A stretch of DNA of 7,078 nt from assembly GCA_018224485.1 (NCBI GenBank), contig JAGTVE010000296.1:1-7078 (forward strand), given 5' to 3'. The DNA is from Thioalkalivibrio sp. (lineage in GTDB: Bacteria; Pseudomonadota; Gammaproteobacteria; Ectothiorhodospirales; Ectothiorhodospiraceae). Positions 1 through 5,970 of the stretch are shown one piece after another. The notes below the pieces were generated by a model, which worked only from the letters and a program-made list of their open reading frames with translations, was not told the DNA's origin and did not search any database. Position 1 is the first letter of the stretch. Every line of letters starts with the position of its first letter. The position numbers were made by a program, and so were the translations under genes.

Positions 1-1
1 C

Positions 2-292
2 GACGTGGTGCGGCTGATCGACCTGACCCCGCACCGGCACATCGAAAGGGAGATGATGCTGGTGAAGGTCAAGGTCACCGACAATACCGGCCGCGAGGAG
101 GCCAAGCGCCTCACCGACATCTTCCGCGGCAACGTCGTTGATGTCTCACAAGAGACCTACGTGATCGAGCTGACCGGTCACGGCAGCAAGCTTGATTCCT
201 TCCTGGAGGCGCTGCAGAACTTCCCGGTGATGGAGGTCGTGCGTTCAGGCGTCATGGGCATCGCCCGGGGCGACGTCGCACTACACCTGTAG
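2..292 (+). CDS. ilvH: Acetolactate synthase small (regulatory) subunit, C-terminal part
   Basis: This is the 3' end of a gene that begins left of the window; the frame is open from base 2 and stops at TAG 290-292, leaving 96 residues. The visible part matches the C-terminal domain of IlvH/IlvN: an IEREMMLVKVK strand, GREEAKRLTDIFRG, a DVSQETYVIELTG strand, and the closing VVRSGVMGIARGD seen near the end of these subunits. The family is usually about 160 residues, so the N-terminal ACT domain that binds valine must lie upstream. The protein binds the catalytic subunit IlvB/IlvI, activates it and confers valine feedback inhibition on the first common step of branched-chain amino acid synthesis. 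The catalytic subunit gene is expected just upstream (inference). The in-frame GTG at 5 is not a start. The next gene, ilvC, belongs to the same pathway. Confidence 0.95.
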   Translation, partial: DVVRLIDLTPHRHIEREMMLVKVKVTDNTGREEAKRLTDIFRGNVVDVSQETYVIELTGHGSKLDSFLEALQNFPVMEVVRSGVMGIARGDVALHL

Positions 293-330
293 GAGATCTC
301 CGGGCGCGATGCGCTTTCGGGGCGGCTCAA

Positions 331-353
331 TCGGGGCCAAGGCCCGCTCCTAA
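331..353 (-). repeat. Decayed REP-like palindromic element
   Basis: Read on the minus strand this begins TTAGGAGCGGGCC, close to the GTAGGAGCG heads of the paired elements at 6840-6931. It contains a 5-bp hairpin (334-338 GGGCC, loop AA, 341-345 GGCCC). Position between two genes and a short GC-rich palindrome behind a GTAG-like head are typical of REP sequences mobilised by RAYT transposases in gammaproteobacteria. The head is altered (TTAG) and no partner arm is obvious, so it looks like an old solitary copy. Confidence 0.5.
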
Positions 354-386
354 GTGGTGGTTTTGCGAGAATGGGGCATACCGCCC

Positions 387-415
387 TCGGCAGACGGTGG
401 CGAAACCCCTATACT
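387..415 (+). promoter_or_regulatory. Predicted sigma70-type promoter for ilvC
   Basis: A -10 box TATACT (410-415, five of six consensus bases) is preceded at exactly 17 bases by TCGGCA (387-392, four of six matches to TTGACA). Transcription would begin near base 422, about 80 bases before the ilvC ATG. It would let ilvC and the genes behind it be transcribed independently of ilvH. It is the best promoter-like sequence in the ilvH-ilvC gap; no activator site such as an IlvY operator was recognised. Confidence 0.6.
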
Positions 416-417
416 AT

Positions 418-432
418 CCGGTTTCGGACCGG
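418..432 (+). repeat. Inverted repeat over the predicted ilvC transcription start
   Basis: CCGGT (418-422) and ACCGG (428-432) are perfect complements around a TTCGG loop. It begins two bases after the -10 box and spans the expected start. It could act as an operator or fold near the 5' end of the mRNA. A 5-bp stem can arise by chance in GC-rich DNA. Confidence 0.3.
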
Positions 433-447
433 CACCTGACGAACTCC

Positions 448-480
448 GCGGCCACCGGCACGGGCGGCCGCCTTCATTTT
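448..480 (+). terminator. Attenuator-like hairpin in the ilvC leader
   Basis: GCGGCC (448-453) and GGCCGC (466-471) form a 6-bp perfect stem that can extend by two pairs across a mismatch, followed by CTTCATTTT (472-480). A GC-rich stem followed by a T-rich stretch resembles an intrinsic terminator. It lies between the predicted start point and the ilvC ribosome binding site, where an attenuator would sit. The T-run is interrupted and there is no leader peptide rich in Val, Leu or Ile, so a classical ribosome-stalling attenuator is not supported. Confidence 0.25.
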
Positions 481-500
481 GGGCGACAAGGAACCACGAC

Positions 501-1517
501 ATGAATCTCTACTACGACAAAGACGCCGATCTCTCCATCATCCAGGGCAAGAAGGTGGCCATCATCGGCTACGGCTCGCAGGGCCATGCCCATGCCAACA
601 ACCTGAAGGATTCCGGTGTCGACGTCACCGTTGGACTGCGCCCCGGTTCCGGCTCCCGCGCCAAGGCCGAGCAGTCCGGCCTGAAGGTCGCCGACGTACC
701 CGAAGCCGTCGCCGCGGCCGATCTGATCATGATCCTGACCCCGGACGAGTTCCAATCCCGCCTGTACGGGACCGAAGTCGAACCGAACCTGAAGCAGGGC
801 GCGACGTTGGCCTTCGCCCACGGCTTCGCGATCCACTACAACCAGATCGTGCCGCGCGCCGACCTCGACGTGATCATGATTGCGCCCAAGGCTCCCGGCC
901 ACACCGTGCGCAGCGAGTTCGTGAAGGGCGGCGGCATCCCCGACCTGATCGCCGTGTTCCAGGACGCCTCCGGGCGCGCGCGCGAGACGGCGCTGTCCTA
1001 TGCCTCGGCGATCGGCGGCGGCCGCACCGGTATCATCGAGACCACCTTCAAGGACGAGACCGAGACCGACCTGTTTGGCGAGCAGGCTGTGCTCTGCGGC
1101 GGCGCCGTGGAACTGGTCAAGGCCGGTTTCGAAACGCTGGTCGAAGCCGGGTACGCGCCGGAGATGGCCTACTTCGAGTGCCTGCACGAACTGAAGCTGA
1201 TCGTCGACCTGATGTACGAGGGTGGCATCGCGAACATGAACTACTCGATCTCGAACAACGCCGAGTACGGCGAGTACGTGACCGGACCGAAGGTGATCAA
1301 CGAGGAGTCGCGCTACGCGATGCGCGAGGCGCTGCACCGGATCCAGACTGGCGAGTACGCGAAGTCCTTCATTCAGGAGGGGGCCGCGAACTATCCGTCG
1401 ATGACCGCCTACCGGCGGCTGAACGCGGCCCACCCGATCGAGCAGGTCGGCGAGCGTCTGCGCTCGATGATGCCCTGGATCGCCGCGAACAAGCTCGTCG
1501 ACAAGAGCCGCAACTGA
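501..1517 (+). CDS. ilvC: Ketol-acid reductoisomerase (NADP+), class I
   Basis: This enzyme isomerises and reduces 2-acetolactate or 2-aceto-2-hydroxybutyrate to the dihydroxy acids of the valine/isoleucine pathway, using NADPH and Mg2+ in the cytosol. The 338-residue length is that of short class I enzymes. An N-terminal Rossmann fold carries GYGSQG (23-28). The cofactor loop GLRPGSGSR (45-53) has Arg and Ser residues suited to the NADPH phosphate. The FAHGF histidine is H107, and the metal ligands D190, E194, E226 and E230 sit in DLFGEQ and ECLHE. The C-terminus ends MMPWIAANKLVDKSRN, as usual. The ATG at 501 is chosen because homology begins there (MNLYYDKDADL) and AAGGA lies at 488-492; the frame is open back to 354, but that stretch is leader DNA. 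A promoter and two inverted repeats lie upstream. Confidence 0.98.
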   Translation: MNLYYDKDADLSIIQGKKVAIIGYGSQGHAHANNLKDSGVDVTVGLRPGSGSRAKAEQSGLKVADVPEAVAAADLIMILTPDEFQSRLYGTEVEPNLKQGATLAFAHGFAIHYNQIVPRADLDVIMIAPKAPGHTVRSEFVKGGGIPDLIAVFQDASGRARETALSYASAIGGGRTGIIETTFKDETETDLFGEQAVLCGGAVELVKAGFETLVEAGYAPEMAYFECLHELKLIVDLMYEGGIANMNYSISNNAEYGEYVTGPKVINEESRYAMREALHRIQTGEYAKSFIQEGAANYPSMTAYRRLNAAHPIEQVGERLRSMMPWIAANKLVDKSRN

Positions 1518-1524
1518 CCACACC

Positions 1525-1545
1525 GGGCCCGGGTCTCCCGGGCCC
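1525..1545 (+). terminator. Strong GC hairpin after ilvC
   Basis: GGGCCCGGG (1525-1533) and CCCGGGCCC (1537-1545) form a perfect 9-bp stem with a TCT loop, 7 bases after the ilvC stop. No T-tract follows, so it is a poor intrinsic terminator. It more likely slows 3' exonucleases or partly limits read-through from the abundant ilvC message into the lipid genes (inference). Confidence 0.45.
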
Positions 1546-1593
1546 TCGCCGGTATCGCGCGGCGTGCGCTGCGGGTCCGGCCGGAGCGACCGC

Positions 1594-2250
1594 ATGTTTC
1601 CCGTTGCCCCAGAAGGAAGACTCTTCGTGATCGGCACTGCCTGGCTTGCGGTGATCACACTGCTGTTCGGATATACCGAAATGGGGTTCTTCCTGGTGAC
1701 GCTCGCGATCGCCCTCCTGCTGCTGTTCCGCGATTTCGTGCGCCGCCTGCCGCCGACTGCACTCGGTGTGGTGGCGCCGGCCGATGGCGTGGTGCAGTCC
1801 GTGGAGGCAGCCCGGGATCCCTTCTCTGGCAGGCCCGCCCGGCGCATCGTGATCCGCCAGCGGGCGCTGGGCGAATACAACCTGCATGCACCGCAGGAGG
1901 CCACCGTCACCCAGCGTTACTGGCCGGGCAAGGGGACGGACGAGGAAGCCGATCCGCAACTCGCCGGCCACCTTGCATTCGCGTTTGAAACCGACGAGGA
2001 ACAGACCCTCTCGCTCGCGCTCGACCTGCGCCGCTGGCCGCGCTTCATCCGCGTCGGAGCGATCACCGGGAGTCGCTTCGGACGGGGGAAACGGCTGGGC
2101 CTGGCGGGTTTCGGACTCCACGTGAGCCTCTGGGTGCCGGACAGCACCCTCGTTTCCACGCATCCCGGCCAACGGGTGCGGGGCGGCAGTGACCTGCTCG
2201 GTTCCCTGCCGGAGACGCGGGAAGACGGGGCACAGGCGGCGAGACCATGA
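1594..2250 (+). CDS. Phosphatidylserine decarboxylase-like membrane protein, pyruvoyl serine missing
   Basis: The 218-residue protein has the layout of short (PSD-A type) phosphatidylserine decarboxylases. Two hydrophobic N-terminal segments (about 10-27 and 31-46) end in FRDFVRR. Then come APADGVV with D64, a LGEYNLHAP block with H98, and a C-terminal region FIRVG...GRGKRLGLAGFG (about 151-174). In active enzymes the last block reads FGS: the chain self-cleaves before the serine, which becomes the pyruvoyl cofactor that decarboxylates phosphatidylserine to phosphatidylethanolamine. Here the codons read F173 G174 L175 H176, so that serine is absent while the Asp and His of the proposed triad remain. 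It may be inactive, have another role, or be misread at this site. ATG 1594 has GGAG at 1583-1586; GTG 1564 would add ten residues. The neighbour pssA supports a phospholipid context. No gene symbol is given because activity is doubtful. Confidence 0.85.
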   Translation: MFPVAPEGRLFVIGTAWLAVITLLFGYTEMGFFLVTLAIALLLLFRDFVRRLPPTALGVVAPADGVVQSVEAARDPFSGRPARRIVIRQRALGEYNLHAPQEATVTQRYWPGKGTDEEADPQLAGHLAFAFETDEEQTLSLALDLRRWPRFIRVGAITGSRFGRGKRLGLAGFGLHVSLWVPDSTLVSTHPGQRVRGGSDLLGSLPETREDGAQAARP

Positions 2251-3008
2251 ACGAGCGGATACCGGAACGGGAGAATCCCGGGCCGCGGCGCCGGGTATTC
2301 CTTCTGCCCAACCTGTTCACCACCGGAGTCCTCTTCTCGGGCTTCTTCGCGGTGGTCTCGGCGATCAACGGGGATTTCATCACCGCCGCGATCGCGGTCT
2401 TCGTCGCGATGGTGCTCGACGGACTGGACGGACGCGTTGCACGCCTGACCAATACCCAGAGCGAGTTCGGTGCCCAGTACGATTCCCTGTCGGACCTCGT
2501 CGCCTTCGGGCTTGCGCCGGCCCTGATCGCCTACCTGTGGCAGCTGCACGAGCTCGGCAATCTCGGCTGGGTGGCCGCCTTCTTCTACGCAACCGCCGCG
2601 GCACTGCGGCTCGCCCGCTTCAATTCCCGCCTCGCCGCGGCAGACAAGCGCTTCTTCCAGGGACTGCCGAGTCCCGCGAGTGCGGCCCTGGTGGTGGGCA
2701 CGGTCTGGGTGATGGAGGACATGTCCGTCTTCTCCGAGGCACCCCTGGTGCTGATGATCATCGCGCTGGTGGTCACGGTGACCGCGGGCGCGTTGATGGT
2801 CAGCAATCTCACCTATTCCAGCTTCAAGGACATGGACTTCCGCCATCGCGTGCCCTTCTTCGCGATGCTTGCGGTCGTCGGCGTGCTGATGCTCGCAGCC
2901 CTGGATCCGCCCAAGGTCCTGCTCGCCGGCTTCCTGCTGTACGCCCTGTCCGGGCCCCTGCTGACCCTGGAACGCTGGCGTCGCCATCGGTCCCGACGGA
3001 CCTCCTGA
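2247..3008 (+). CDS. pssA: CDP-diacylglycerol--serine O-phosphatidyltransferase, membrane-integral type
   Basis: The enzyme transfers phosphatidyl from CDP-diacylglycerol to serine, giving phosphatidylserine and CMP in the inner membrane. The CDP-alcohol phosphotransferase signature DGx2ARx8Gx3Dx3D is intact: D61, G62, A65, R66, G75, D79 and D83. Hydrophobic segments flank it (about 23-57) and continue through the C-terminal half (roughly 90-110, 145-190 and 205-235), fitting the Bacillus-type integral enzyme rather than the peripheral E. coli enzyme. At 253 residues it is of normal size. The start ATG overlaps the stop of the decarboxylase-like gene (ATGA, 2247-2250) and lacks a clear Shine-Dalgarno sequence, so translational coupling is likely. 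The lipid made here is the substrate of phosphatidylserine decarboxylase, the family of the gene just upstream. Confidence 0.96.
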   Translation: MNERIPERENPGPRRRVFLLPNLFTTGVLFSGFFAVVSAINGDFITAAIAVFVAMVLDGLDGRVARLTNTQSEFGAQYDSLSDLVAFGLAPALIAYLWQLHELGNLGWVAAFFYATAAALRLARFNSRLAAADKRFFQGLPSPASAALVVGTVWVMEDMSVFSEAPLVLMIIALVVTVTAGALMVSNLTYSSFKDMDFRHRVPFFAMLAVVGVLMLAALDPPKVLLAGFLLYALSGPLLTLERWRRHRSRRTS

Positions 3009-3033
3009 CAGAAGCCAATCGAATACCGAGACC

Positions 3034-4578
3034 ATGAGCAAAGACGCACTGATCATCTTCGACACCACCCTGCGCGACGGCGAGCAGAGCCCCGGCGCGT
3101 CCATGACCCGCGAAGAGAAGCTGCGGATCGCGCATCTGCTGGAAAAACTCCGGGTGGACGTGATCGAGGCCGGGTTTCCGGCCGCCAGCATCGGGGACTT
3201 CGAGGCGGTGCGCGCGGTGGCGCGCGCGGTGAAGGACAGCCGCGTCTGCGGCCTGACCCGCGCGCGGATAGAGGACATCGACCGGGCCGCCGAGGCGCTA
3301 AAGGACGCGGTGGCCCCGCGTATCCACACCTTCATCGCCACCAGCCCGATCCACATGCAGCACAAGCTGCGCATGACCCCGGACCAGGTCGTCGAGAACG
3401 CGGTGACAGCGGTCCGGCACGCCCGCCAATACAGCGATGACGTCGAATTCTCGGCGGAGGATGCCGGCCGGTCCGAGATCGACTTCCTGTGCCGGGTGAT
3501 CGAGGCGGCGATCGATGCCGGCGCGCGCACGATCAACATCCCGGACACGGTCGGCTACGCGATCCCGGAGGCCTTCGGGCACACGATCGCGACCCTGCTC
3601 GAGCGCGTCCCGAATTCCGACCGCGCCGTGTTTTCGGTGCACTGCCACAACGACCTCGGGCTGGCCGTGGCCAATTCCCTGGCGGCGGTGCAGAACGGCG
3701 CGCGGCAGGTGGAGTGCACCATCAACGCCCTCGGCGAGCGTGCTGGCAACGCGTCGCTGGAGGAGATCGTGATGGCGGTGCGTACCCGCCAGGACATCTT
3801 CCCCGTGGAGACGCGTATCGACACCACGCAGATCGTGCCCTGCTCGCGCCTGGTGTCGAACGTCACCGGTTTTCCGGTGCAGCCGAACAAGGCCATCGTC
3901 GGCGCGAATGCCTTCGCCCACGAGTCCGGGATCCACCAGGACGGCGTGCTGAAGCACCGGGACACCTACGAGATCATGCGCGCCGAGGATGTCGGTTGGA
4001 GCGCCAACCGCATGATCCTCGGCAAGCACTCCGGGCGTAACGCGCTGCGCTCCCGCCTGCGCGAGCTCGGGGTCGAGTTCGAGAGCGCGGAACAGCTGGA
4101 CGAGGTCTTCGCACGGTTCAAGGAGCTCGCGGACAAGAAGCACGAGATCTTCGACGAGGATCTGCAGGCGCTGGTCTCGGAGCTCGCGCCGGAGGCCTCC
4201 GACCGGTATCGCCTCAAGAGCCTGCGCGTGTGCTCGGAGACCGGCACCACGCCGCGCGCCGAGGTGCGGCTGGAGGCCGACGAGCGTGTGCTCAGCGGGG
4301 CCGCCGAGGGTGGTGGGCCGGTCGATGCCGCCTTCCAGGCGGTGGAATCCATCGTGCAGAGCAGGACGGACCTGCTGCTCTATTCGGTGAACAACATCAC
4401 CTCCGGGACCGACGCCCAGGGCGAGGTGACCGTCCGCCTGTCGCGCGGTGGTCGCATCGTGAACGGGCAGGGGGCGGACACCGACATCGTGATCGCCTCG
4501 GTCAAGGCCTACCTGAACGCGCTGAACCGGCTCATGGTGCCGCTGGAGCGGGCCCACCCGCAGCATGACGGCGTCTGA
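3034..4578 (+). CDS. leuA: 2-isopropylmalate synthase
   Basis: LeuA condenses acetyl-CoA with 2-ketoisovalerate, the first committed step of leucine synthesis, in the cytosol. The N-terminal TIM barrel starts with FDTTLRDGEQ (9-18), with R14 and metal ligand D15. HCHNDLG supplies H203 and H205, and the GERAGNASLEE block supplies N239, giving the expected divalent-metal site. FAHESGIHQDG and LGKHSGRNA follow. From about residue 390 the chain is the leucine-binding regulatory domain, ending with NGQGADTD and a terminal helix, so leucine feedback inhibition is expected. The 514 residues are close to E. coli LeuA (about 523). The ATG agrees with the family N-terminus, although only a GAG three bases upstream resembles a ribosome binding site. 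It follows pssA by 25 bases, so co-transcription is likely. Confidence 0.98.
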   Translation: MSKDALIIFDTTLRDGEQSPGASMTREEKLRIAHLLEKLRVDVIEAGFPAASIGDFEAVRAVARAVKDSRVCGLTRARIEDIDRAAEALKDAVAPRIHTFIATSPIHMQHKLRMTPDQVVENAVTAVRHARQYSDDVEFSAEDAGRSEIDFLCRVIEAAIDAGARTINIPDTVGYAIPEAFGHTIATLLERVPNSDRAVFSVHCHNDLGLAVANSLAAVQNGARQVECTINALGERAGNASLEEIVMAVRTRQDIFPVETRIDTTQIVPCSRLVSNVTGFPVQPNKAIVGANAFAHESGIHQDGVLKHRDTYEIMRAEDVGWSANRMILGKHSGRNALRSRLRELGVEFESAEQLDEVFARFKELADKKHEIFDEDLQALVSELAPEASDRYRLKSLRVCSETGTTPRAEVRLEADERVLSGAAEGGGPVDAAFQAVESIVQSRTDLLLYSVNNITSGTDAQGEVTVRLSRGGRIVNGQGADTDIVIASVKAYLNALNRLMVPLERAHPQHDGV

Positions 4579-4587
4579 GGCCCGCCG

Positions 4588-5319
4588 GTGCCGCTGAGCA
4601 CCCGCAAGCGCGAGGTGCTGCACCAGATGGGAATCCCCATCTGGGTGCCGCGACAACGGTCGCCCGCCCAGGACCCGCTCATCGAGAGGGCGACGGATGT
4701 CCCGGCAGCCCCGCCGCAGGAACCGGCGGCCGGCGTAACGGTTGCTCAGATTCCGGTCGCGCAGATGGACTGGGCGGATCTCGGAGCACGAGTGGCCTCC
4801 TGCACCGCATGCGCCGAACTCGCTCAGCGCCGCACGCAGACGGTCTTTGGGGTCGGGGATCCGAAGGCCAGCTGGCTCTTCATCGGCGAGGCCCCCGGCT
4901 CCGAGGAAGACCGGCGCGGCGAGCCGTTCGTGGGCCGTGCCGGCCGCCTGCTGGACAACATGCTCGCGGCCCTGGGCCTGCGCCGCGGAGAAGACGTCTA
5001 CATCGCCAACGTCCTGAAATGCCGGCCGCCGGGAAACCGCGACCCTCTGCCGGCCGAGGCCGCTGCGTGCAGGGCGTTTCTGGACAGGCAGATCGACCTG
5101 ATCCAACCCAGCGTGATGGTTGCGCTCGGCCGGGTCGCCGCACAGTCCCTGCTGCGCAGTGATGCGCCTCTGGGCCGACTCCGGGGACGGGAGCACGGCT
5201 TCAGGGGCGTGCCGCTGGTGGTCACCTACCACCCGGCCTACCTGCTGCGGTCGCCGGCGGACAAGGCAGGTGCCTGGAGTGATCTGCTGCTCGCCCGCTC
5301 GCGGGCGCTCAGGGGTTGA
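4588..5319 (+). CDS. Uracil-DNA glycosylase, family 4 (iron-sulfur type)
   Basis: The enzyme removes uracil from DNA to start base-excision repair. Family 4 proteins carry a [4Fe-4S] cluster, and the four ligands are visible: C72 and C75 (CTAC), C145 (KCRPP) and C161. The active-site motif GEAPGSEED begins at G100, FVGRAGRLLDNML follows, and the DNA-contacting HPAYLLR motif has H215. The first 65 or so residues are an extension with RKREVLHQMGIPIWVPR followed by a Pro/Ala-rich linker; a similar MGI.VWV segment occurs in gammaproteobacterial members. The GTG start at 4588 is chosen over ATG 4627 because it keeps this segment whole and has TGAGG (4576-4580) seven bases upstream, overlapping the leuA stop. 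It is probably expressed by read-through from leuA. No missing key residue was seen. Confidence 0.93.
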   Translation: MPLSTRKREVLHQMGIPIWVPRQRSPAQDPLIERATDVPAAPPQEPAAGVTVAQIPVAQMDWADLGARVASCTACAELAQRRTQTVFGVGDPKASWLFIGEAPGSEEDRRGEPFVGRAGRLLDNMLAALGLRRGEDVYIANVLKCRPPGNRDPLPAEAAACRAFLDRQIDLIQPSVMVALGRVAAQSLLRSDAPLGRLRGREHGFRGVPLVVTYHPAYLLRSPADKAGAWSDLLLARSRALRG

Positions 5320-5354
5320 GGCCGGTAACGCGATGGAAACACGAGTCGCATCGC

Positions 5355-5360
5355 AGGAGG
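5355..5360 (+). promoter_or_regulatory. Full-consensus Shine-Dalgarno sequence before rimI
   Basis: AGGAGG is the only full-consensus ribosome binding sequence noticed before a gene here. It lies 10 bases before GTG 5371 and 34 bases before ATG 5395, so it favours the GTG as the rimI start, although the spacing is slightly long. Confidence 0.5.
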
Positions 5361-5370
5361 GGGCATCCAC

Positions 5371-5856
5371 GTGCGGTCGGGAGACCGCCGCGGCATGAGC
5401 GCATGCCTCGAACCCGAACCCACGCTGCGCCGCATGCGGCCGGGCGATGTCGAAGGCGTGATGCGGGTGGAATGCGCCGCGTATGCGTTTCCCTGGACGT
5501 CGGGCATCTTCCGCGACTGCATGCGGGTCGGCTATGGCTGCTGGGTACTGGAATGCGAGCGTCGCCTGGTCGGCCACTCGGTGATTTCCATTGCCGCCGG
5601 CGAGGCACACCTGCTGAATCTCACCATCGACGTGGACCACCAGCGCCAGGGGCTGGGGCGCTTCCTGCTCCGCGGCATGGTCGCGAAGGCGCGCGGCGAG
5701 GGGGTGGAAACCGTCTTCCTCGAGGCACGACCCTCGAATGTCGCCGCGCTCAGCCTCTATCGCGCCGAAGGCTTCAGCCGGGTGGGCACGCGGCCCCGGT
5801 ATTATCCCGGCGAGGACGAGCGCGAGGACGCCTGGGTCTTTTCCATCCGGCCCTGA
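5371..5856 (+). CDS. rimI: Ribosomal protein bS18 (S18)-alanine N-acetyltransferase
   Basis: RimI is a GNAT acetyltransferase that acetylates the N-terminal alanine of ribosomal protein S18 using acetyl-CoA. From the GTG the product has 161 residues; from ATG 5395 it has 153, nearer the E. coli 148. Using ATG-based numbering, the AYAFPW block near the N-terminus (29-34), NLTIDVDHQRQGLGRFLL with the acetyl-CoA loop QRQGLG (83-88), the LEARPSN block with E110, and Y122 in ALSLYRAEGF all match RimI, including the catalytic Glu and Tyr positions. The YYPGEDEREDAWVFS ending is also characteristic. GTG 5371 is listed because AGGAGG precedes it; ATG 5395 has only GGGAG 11 bases upstream and remains a real alternative. 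It lies about 50 bases after the glycosylase gene, with no promoter seen between them. Confidence 0.92.
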   Translation: MRSGDRRGMSACLEPEPTLRRMRPGDVEGVMRVECAAYAFPWTSGIFRDCMRVGYGCWVLECERRLVGHSVISIAAGEAHLLNLTIDVDHQRQGLGRFLLRGMVAKARGEGVETVFLEARPSNVAALSLYRAEGFSRVGTRPRYYPGEDEREDAWVFSIRP

Positions 5857-5881
5857 CGACGAAGATCTCCCTCCACCGACT

Positions 5882-5910
5882 TTGCGGTTCAGGGCGGCGG
5901 CTACTATGAT
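5882..5910 (+). promoter_or_regulatory. Predicted sigma70-type promoter for the Sel1-repeat gene
   Basis: TTGCGG (5882-5887) and TATGAT (5905-5910) are separated by exactly 17 bases; the -10 box has five of six consensus bases and the -35 box three of six. Transcription would start near 5917, leaving an untranslated leader of about 54 bases. It would separate the Sel1 gene from the upstream block. Confidence 0.5.
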
Positions 5911-5970
5911 CTGTCGTGCCATCAACCCGTTGACGCTCCAACCTCGATCTTCTTTGAAGAGGATGCCGGC

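Noticed and set aside
354..500. Forty-nine extra in-frame codons before the ilvC ATG
   Set aside because: The translated stretch has no similarity to the family, contains the predicted promoter, and the ATG at 501 has a ribosome binding site and the expected N-terminus.
479..1630. A 383-codon plus-strand frame overlapping ilvC
   Set aside because: It is Arg-rich, has no motif, and the overlapping frame encodes a complete ketol-acid reductoisomerase.
474..1910. A 478-codon minus-strand frame opposite ilvC
   Set aside because: It is antisense to a fully recognised gene, runs through two intergenic features and looks low in complexity (His/Gly/Val/Asp-rich).
1917..3548. A 543-codon minus-strand frame opposite the PSD-like gene, pssA and leuA
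   Set aside because: It is antisense to three recognised genes, with no motif and a composition typical of a shadow frame.
5930..5958. TTGACG followed by TTTGAA as a promoter for the Sel1 gene
   Set aside because: The -35 match is good but the -10 box matches only three of six bases and would overlap the ribosome binding region; TTGCGG/TATGAT upstream is better.
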